A stretch of 54,496 bases of DNA from Candidatus Woesebacteria bacterium RIFCSPLOWO2_01_FULL_39_23. Its GTDB lineage: Bacteria > Patescibacteriota > Microgenomatia > UBA8517. This document shows positions 51,014 to 54,496 of the stretch, piece by piece (positions within the stretch are counted from its first letter, which is position 1; each line of letters starts with the position of its first letter). A program made the translations under genes and the position numbers. The stretch spans positions 1 to 54,496 of the forward strand of contig MGHG01000015.1 of NCBI GenBank assembly GCA_001793095.1, given 5' to 3'. The notes beneath the pieces are model-generated. The model saw only the letters and a program-made list of their open reading frames with translations, was not told the DNA's origin and did no database searches.

Positions 51014-51042
51014 TCTTATGTCAAGCATATTTTGGCATAAGA
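51014..51042. promoter_or_regulatory. Imperfect 11-base dyad before the GIY-YIG-like gene
   Basis: TCTTATGTCAA, seven bases, TTGGCATAAGA, inverted with one mismatch. It lies 12 bases before ATG 51055, so it may be an operator or an mRNA hairpin at the ribosome site. Confidence 0.45.
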
Positions 51043-51054
51043 GGAAATCAAAGA

Positions 51055-51348
51055 ATGATAATAGCAGATTACAACTTCGAAGGTCCGTGGTCTTTAGATC
51101 AAATCTTCAATGATGTTCCTGGTATTTATGTAATTTATACTTCCCAAAAATGGTTGGATGTGGGAGAAACAGATAAATTAGGTCAACGCCTTAATGGAGA
51201 AAACCATGAGAGGAAATCTCAGTGGATTTTGAATTCTAATAGACTTCCAATAAGTATTGCATTTTTACAGGTTGACAACATAGCTCTTAGATTAGTGGTT
51301 GAGTCTCGGTTAAGACAGGTATTGTCTCCCGTTTGTGGAGAAAAGTAA
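51055..51348 (+). CDS. GIY-YIG-like nuclease-fold protein
   Basis: 97 residues. DVPGIYVIYTSQKWLDVGETDKLGQRL resembles the GIY-YIG start (GIYxIY, then xxVGxTxxLxxRL), with the second motif Y-I-G changed to L-D-V-G. The Arg of the active site is kept and VVESRLRQ may hold the metal-binding Glu. Nuclease activity is therefore possible but uncertain. First gene of a three-gene unit: two bases before the membrane protein gene. ATG 51055 is used. Confidence 0.6.
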   Translation: MIIADYNFEGPWSLDQIFNDVPGIYVIYTSQKWLDVGETDKLGQRLNGENHERKSQWILNSNRLPISIAFLQVDNIALRLVVESRLRQVLSPVCGEK

Positions 51349-51350
51349 AA

Positions 51351-51902
51351 ATGAATTTAGACAAAATAAGCTCTGCATTAACTATTTGGGATATTGTCAA
51401 AGTAGCATTTGGATTCTTGGTTCTCTTTTTTGGATTCCTGATTATATTTTGGAGGTCAATTAAAGTCTTTTTTCGATTAGGTAGAAATTTAGGTCGTAAA
51501 GTTTTTGTCTTTTGTCCTCCCGGAGGAAACAGGAATTCTGGAACTAATAAAAATATGGAACGGGAGCTAATAGTTCTCAGAAATTCTGGTTATTTTGAAG
51601 TACCTAAACAACCAATAACTGATTTTAATTCGATTGATGTTGTTGATATCGAAAAAGCTGGAGTGATCGTATTGGGATATCATCAGGAAATGAAAAACTT
51701 TAATGAATTTGTTGACTTAGTTAGACATGTCGGTAAACCTCTTATTATTTACACTTTTGAGTTGGGGTATCAACTTAAAGAAGAACATAGAAAAAAAGTT
51801 AAAGGTTACAAATGGTATGTGTTATCGAGTATGCCGCTTCGATTAGTGAGCGACCTCTTTGCTGTTATGGCTTCATATAAATATGAACAAGAACGAAATT
51901 AA
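51351..51902 (+). CDS. Membrane-anchored Rossmann-like (TIR-like?) protein, candidate CBASS-type effector
   Basis: 183 residues. One or two N-terminal membrane helices (about 19-41, VAFGFLVLFFGFLIIFW), a basic boundary (RLGRNLGRK), then an alpha-beta domain. Its strands VFVFCPPGG, AGVIVLGYH and KPLIIYTFELG, with ERELIVLRNS between, look like a TIR/Rossmann-type fold. It does not match a named CBASS effector on sight. Its gene lies 20 bases into the CD-NTase gene by overlap, the usual tight coupling of effector and synthase. Inference: membrane-disrupting or NAD-cleaving effector switched on by the cyclic nucleotide. Confidence 0.6.
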   Translation: MNLDKISSALTIWDIVKVAFGFLVLFFGFLIIFWRSIKVFFRLGRNLGRKVFVFCPPGGNRNSGTNKNMERELIVLRNSGYFEVPKQPITDFNSIDVVDIEKAGVIVLGYHQEMKNFNEFVDLVRHVGKPLIIYTFELGYQLKEEHRKKVKGYKWYVLSSMPLRLVSDLFAVMASYKYEQERN

Positions 51903-53313
51903 TACCACTCTAGAAGAATTTTGTAGAAAATATTTATCCCCTTCATCAGACGAGAGGACGTCAATTTCCAAACTCTATAAACAGCTTCAAGATATATTGC
52001 CAGGTAATGAGATTTTTCAAAGTGGTTCATATAAAAGGGAAACAGCGGTAACCCCCGTTCATGACTTAGATGTAATTTGGGTGTTACCTGAATCTTTACA
52101 GGTATCAGGAGAGGAGTTGTTTTCTAGAATCAGTCAAGGAGAACCTTTTTATTTTGATGTCAAAAAACCGCTTGAAAGTTTAGCTTCGGTGTTGACTGAC
52201 GGTTATAGAAAAGTTGGTATGGATATAAAAATAGACTTGTCGCAAACACACTCTGTAAATATATCCTTTCCTAAAGAAAAAGACTTCTCAGTAGACGTTG
52301 TTCCTGCTCTGAGGTCAGGTAGAAAAAACAAGTATGGAGATGATGTCTACCTGGTACCTGAAATTCAGAAGTTTAGTCGTGGAAGGCGAGTTGAAATGTA
52401 TAAAGCATACGGTGAAAAAATTCCGTGGATTTTGTCTGACCCAAAAGGTTATACAAGTCAGTCATTAGAGCTTAATTCGAATCTAAGTTATAGAAAAACA
52501 GTTAAATTTGCCAAAGTTTGGAAGAAATCGTGCAATGCGAGTTTGATAGACTTTGAGTTGAAATCTTTCCATTTAGAGCTGATTGTTGTCGATATATTTC
52601 TCCGAAACAAAAGTATAAATTTTTTTGATGCTATCTGTCTTTTTTTCAGCAACCTGGACACATGGCTAGCAGCTCCAACAATACCAGATATGGCAGACTG
52701 TAATATGTTTGTAGATAGTTATTTAAATGATGACGTTGCAGGCTTGCAAAGAGAACGAGCTATAAACTTTGCTTCAAAAACCCTAGATAGGCTGCAGAGT
52801 ATGTTACTAAAAAATAATATCGATGAGCTTTATTTATTGCTCAGGGAATCTTTAATTTCCACACCTCCATGGGGCGCTAACTCGTCTGCGAGAAAATTAG
52901 AAATTACTTGCCAGATTGAACGTAGAGAGAAAGATAAATTTCGCAACTCAACTAATTTGAAAAGAATAAAGAGTAATCTGCCAAGTTATGCGCTTCAAGC
53001 GATTAACGGACCGAAGCCTATGATCTCTGGGGAATATATTGGAAAAGAATATTTTTTACTTTTTACTCCTCTGATTGATGGATTAGAGTATGATGATATA
53101 CGATGGTTGGTTGTGAATAACGGTATAGAAGCTTTAGATATTGCCAGAATAGGAGGCTGGAGGGGTAATGAGTTTCATTTCTGTGAGAAAGATTCTATTT
53201 CTCGAGAAGAGCATACAGAATATCCAGGTATGCATTGGATTGAGTGCTATGTAATTAAAGAAGGAGTCTGCGTAGGCTCAGGCAAGTTCTACGTAGGAAT
53301 TAGATCAGATTGA
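51883..53313 (+). CDS. CD-NTase (cGAS/DncV-like nucleotidyltransferase) with AGS-C-type sensor domain
   Basis: 476 residues. The nucleotidyltransferase core has GSYKRETAVTPVHDLDVIWV: Gly48-Ser49, metal ligands Asp61 and Asp63. FSVDVVPAL supplies the third acidic residue, Asp138. A helical middle part follows (about 200-350). The C-terminal about 100 residues (from IGKEYFLLFTP to KFYVGI) resemble the adenylyl/guanylyl and SMODS C-terminal sensor (AGS-C) domain known in CBASS CD-NTases. ATG 51883 overlaps the effector gene. These enzymes make cyclic di- or trinucleotide alarms after phage infection. Confidence 0.8.
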   Translation: MNKNEINTTLEEFCRKYLSPSSDERTSISKLYKQLQDILPGNEIFQSGSYKRETAVTPVHDLDVIWVLPESLQVSGEELFSRISQGEPFYFDVKKPLESLASVLTDGYRKVGMDIKIDLSQTHSVNISFPKEKDFSVDVVPALRSGRKNKYGDDVYLVPEIQKFSRGRRVEMYKAYGEKIPWILSDPKGYTSQSLELNSNLSYRKTVKFAKVWKKSCNASLIDFELKSFHLELIVVDIFLRNKSINFFDAICLFFSNLDTWLAAPTIPDMADCNMFVDSYLNDDVAGLQRERAINFASKTLDRLQSMLLKNNIDELYLLLRESLISTPPWGANSSARKLEITCQIERREKDKFRNSTNLKRIKSNLPSYALQAINGPKPMISGEYIGKEYFLLFTPLIDGLEYDDIRWLVVNNGIEALDIARIGGWRGNEFHFCEKDSISREEHTEYPGMHWIECYVIKEGVCVGSGKFYVGIRSD

Positions 53314-53378
53314 GACTCGTTTTGTTTCTCTTCATATCTGGAAACTACAACCAACCGTTGCAATATTTTTAAAATAAA

Positions 53379-53416
53379 AACAAACTAAATGATATGCACG
53401 TTGACGTCCCAAGTGT
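53379..53416. other. attR-type junction of the integrated element
   Basis: Element-side half-site AACAAACTAAATGATATG is 53379-53396, central CA at 53397-53398, then host comM (codons for His-Val-Asp-Val-Pro). Pairs with 38764-38801. Confidence 0.75.
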
Positions 53417-53792
53417 AGAGGTGCAGAAGTTAACCGAAAGTTCAACCCGTTCGGCCAGCTCAGGGTTGATGCTGAGCAAAGTCGAAGCATCGAAGGAAAT
53501 TCAAAAACGAGTACAAAGCGCAAGGAATATTCAAATTAAAAGATTCAAGGGAACCTTTATTAAATCGAACGCCGAAATGAGTACTAAGGACGTTAAAAAG
53601 TATTGCGAAATGTCGACGGACTGCAGAATGATGATGATATCAGCAACGGCTAGTATGAATTTAACAGCCAGGTCTTACTTTAAAGTAATCAAAGTTGCCA
53701 GAACAATCGCTGATTTAGAAGGAGTAAAAAATATTACAACAAATCATCTAGCAGAAGCACTTCAATATCGGCCTCAAGAGGAAGAGTTTTAA
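53391..53792 (+). pseudogene. comM: Displaced 3' end of comM
   Basis: About 133 residues reading DMHVDVPSVEVQKL to ALQYRPQEEEF, the C-terminal Mg-chelatase domain of ComM (IQKRVQSARNIQIKRFKGTF; MNLTARSYFKVIKVARTIADLEG). It starts inside the D-x-H motif with no preceding gene part, so it cannot work alone. It clearly differs from the C-terminus of the chimeric comM at 38784-39150, hence two different origins. It holds a TTCG-type palindromic insert (53432-53493) typical of host DNA. A host remnant left by integration. Confidence 0.85.
53432..53493. repeat. TTCG-type palindromic repeat in the displaced comM end
   Basis: CCCGTTCGGCCAGCTCAGGG followed by TTGATGCTGAGCAAAGTCGAAG and CATCGAAGG. The stems CTCAG/CTGAG and TTCG/CGAA are those of the repeats in rnpB and the minor pilin gene. 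It adds an in-frame segment (STRSASSGLMLSKVEASK) at the variable linker. Confidence 0.6.
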
Positions 53793-53845
53793 AAATGAAA
53801 TTTAAAAGTAAAAACAGGAATTGCTGATATAATTGCTTTATAAAT

Positions 53846-54348
53846 ATGAATGATTTTAGCAAATACACAGATTATAAAACGGTTCTTTCGGTAAACGCTT
53901 TAATATTTTGTGATGGTAAAGTGTTACTACTCAAAAGAGCTGATGATAAAAAAGTTGATCCAGGATTTTATTCAGGGATTGGTGGAAAAGTCGAGCCGCA
54001 TGAAAGTTTTATAATGCGCTACTTAGAGAAATAGAGGAAGAAACTGGAATTAAAGAATTTGAAGACGTCAGACTCTTTTCTGTAACTCAACATCCATTTC
54101 CTCCAACTGATTCTGAATGGGTAAACCTATACTTTATAGTAAATATTAAAAAGCAAATAGAAATTAAACCTTCAAGTGAAGGAACTTTCCACTGGCACAA
54201 CCCTAAAAATATAAATTCATTGCCAATGGTTAAGGATTTGAAGGAATATCTAAAAACCCTGACAGTTAACCCAAAAGCATTTATCTTCGGTTTTTTCGAC
54301 CACGATAAAGAAGGTAATTTAATAAGCAAAACAACAAATACACTTTAA
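53846..54348 (+). pseudogene. NUDIX hydrolase gene with a frameshift in the Nudix box
   Basis: The first frame reads MNDFSKYTDYKTVLSVNALI to GGKVEPHESF and then runs into a stop. A -1 shift at 54007-54010 (AGTTTTAT) restores the box, FYNALLREIEEETGI, and the rest up to SKTTNTL with stop at 54346-54348. Together they form a full-length NUDIX protein of about 167 residues. A one-base deletion or a homopolymer sequencing error in the T-run is the simplest cause; programmed -1 frameshifting is less likely. Leader sequence is AT-rich without a clear promoter. Confidence 0.75.
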
Positions 54349-54428
54349 GCTTTTTCACTAATCAGATTTGAATCGGACTACTGTCTCTCAGAGCAATCAA
54401 ATCGGTATGTTTCCGTAAATATCCGGCA
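54349..54428. other. Probable IS end sequence
   Basis: Eighty bases with no ORF between the NUDIX gene and the stop of the minus-strand transposase. Should hold the end of the insertion sequence (candidates near 54372-54400), but no terminal repeat can be proven from one end. Confidence 0.3.
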
Positions 54429-54494
54429 CTAATGCCTTTCTAAAGGTGGTTTCATACCAAGACTTATATGGGGTCTATGGTAATGATATCTCTC
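54429..54494 (-). CDS. Transposase C-terminal fragment (IS481/IS3-like), cut by the window edge
   Basis: On the minus strand: RYHYHRPHISLGMKPPLERH, then stop TAG at 54431-54429. Y-x-RPH-x-SLG-x-K-P is the end of rve-type transposases. It differs from the fragment at 1-105 (NIRPHESLDYQTP), so these are two different insertion sequences and not two copies of one. Only about 22 residues are visible. Confidence 0.7.
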   Translation of the reverse strand, partial: ERYHYHRPHISLGMKPPLERH

Positions 54495-54496
54495 AA

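Larger units (their letters stand above)
38784..53398. mobile_element. Integrated element of about 14.6 kb inserted in comM (large serine recombinase type)
   Basis: It is bounded by the comM junction at 38782-38783 and the displaced comM tail at 53397-53398, which share TGCAC. It contains an excisionase, a tyrosine recombinase, a large serine recombinase, a LexA-like repressor, a capsid-gene remnant, cargo and a candidate CBASS-like module. By eye it is more AT-rich than the flanks. Several of its genes have clear Shine-Dalgarno sequences (46451, 47043, 49643), while many host genes look leaderless. The palindromic inserts seen in host genes are absent from it. The boundaries are inferred by comparing the two comM 3' ends; an empty site was not available. 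Confidence 0.8.

Noticed and set aside
38784-53398. Complete prophage
   Set aside because: Only a broken capsid fragment is present; no terminase, portal, tail or lysis genes.
53394-53792. The short ComM-like ORF as an independent functional gene
   Set aside because: It begins inside the D-x-H motif and lacks the ATPase part; the flank logic makes it a displaced 3' end.
1-54496. tRNA or other rRNA genes
   Set aside because: No cloverleaf with a TTCRANY-type arm and no rRNA core sequence was recognised by eye on either strand; a covariance-model scan would be decisive.

Overview
The window looks like a chromosomal contig from a Candidatus Patescibacteria (CPR) bacterium, probably Microgenomates-like. 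This assignment is inference. It rests on low GC, compact and frequently leaderless genes, a short ribonuclease Y without membrane anchor, a PilM-PilN fusion in a type IV pilus cluster, and many large hypothetical secreted or membrane proteins. TGA is used as a normal stop (for example at 3237-3239), so this is not a code-25 lineage. Both edges are cut inside transposase genes of two different insertion sequences.

Host part, 1-38.8 kb. Housekeeping genes come first: rny, an AsnRS-like synthetase fused to an MGS-like domain, HU, a three-gene ABC-2 exporter, miaA, an AI-2E-type permease and the RNase P RNA gene on the minus strand. A type IV pilus locus follows (pilB, pilC, three minor pilin-like genes on the minus strand, pilMN fusion, pilO-like, a pilin). 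After it come a secreted M23-peptidase-like protein, an amino-acid dehydrogenase, an MFS pump, an E1-like/PaaK-like gene pair, a methyltransferase, a histidine kinase with response regulators, an alpha-glucan phosphorylase, a superoxide dismutase, a FecR/FN3 surface protein and comM. Short palindromic repeats have inserted in many places, including inside rnpB, miaA and a minor pilin gene.

Integrated element, about 38.78-53.40 kb (14.6 kb). comM looks intact, but a second, diverged comM 3' end lies at 53.39-53.79 kb. The two copies separate exactly at the His codon of the Asp-x-His motif. Joining the two element-side flanks across the shared bases rebuilds an attP-like site. It has 18-base arms matching as inverted repeats at 16 of 18 positions around a central CA. 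I infer that a large serine recombinase (47.9-49.6 kb) put the element into comM and that the element supplied a replacement 3' end. It carries a nine-gene cargo operon (SDR, cupin, two GNATs, a PNPOx-like protein, a nucleotidyltransferase-like protein, EamA, a deaminase, NUDIX), a broken HK97-like capsid gene, an HNH/NUMOD3 endonuclease, small regulatory or phage-like ORFs, an excisionase, a tyrosine recombinase and the serine recombinase. It ends with a LexA-like repressor divergent from a GIY-YIG-like protein, a membrane-anchored candidate effector and a CD-NTase, which together form a candidate CBASS-like anti-phage module.

After the element there is only the displaced comM tail, a frameshifted NUDIX gene and the end of a second IS. 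The most notable system is this comM-targeting, comM-repairing element carrying an apparent LexA-linked cyclic-nucleotide defence module.
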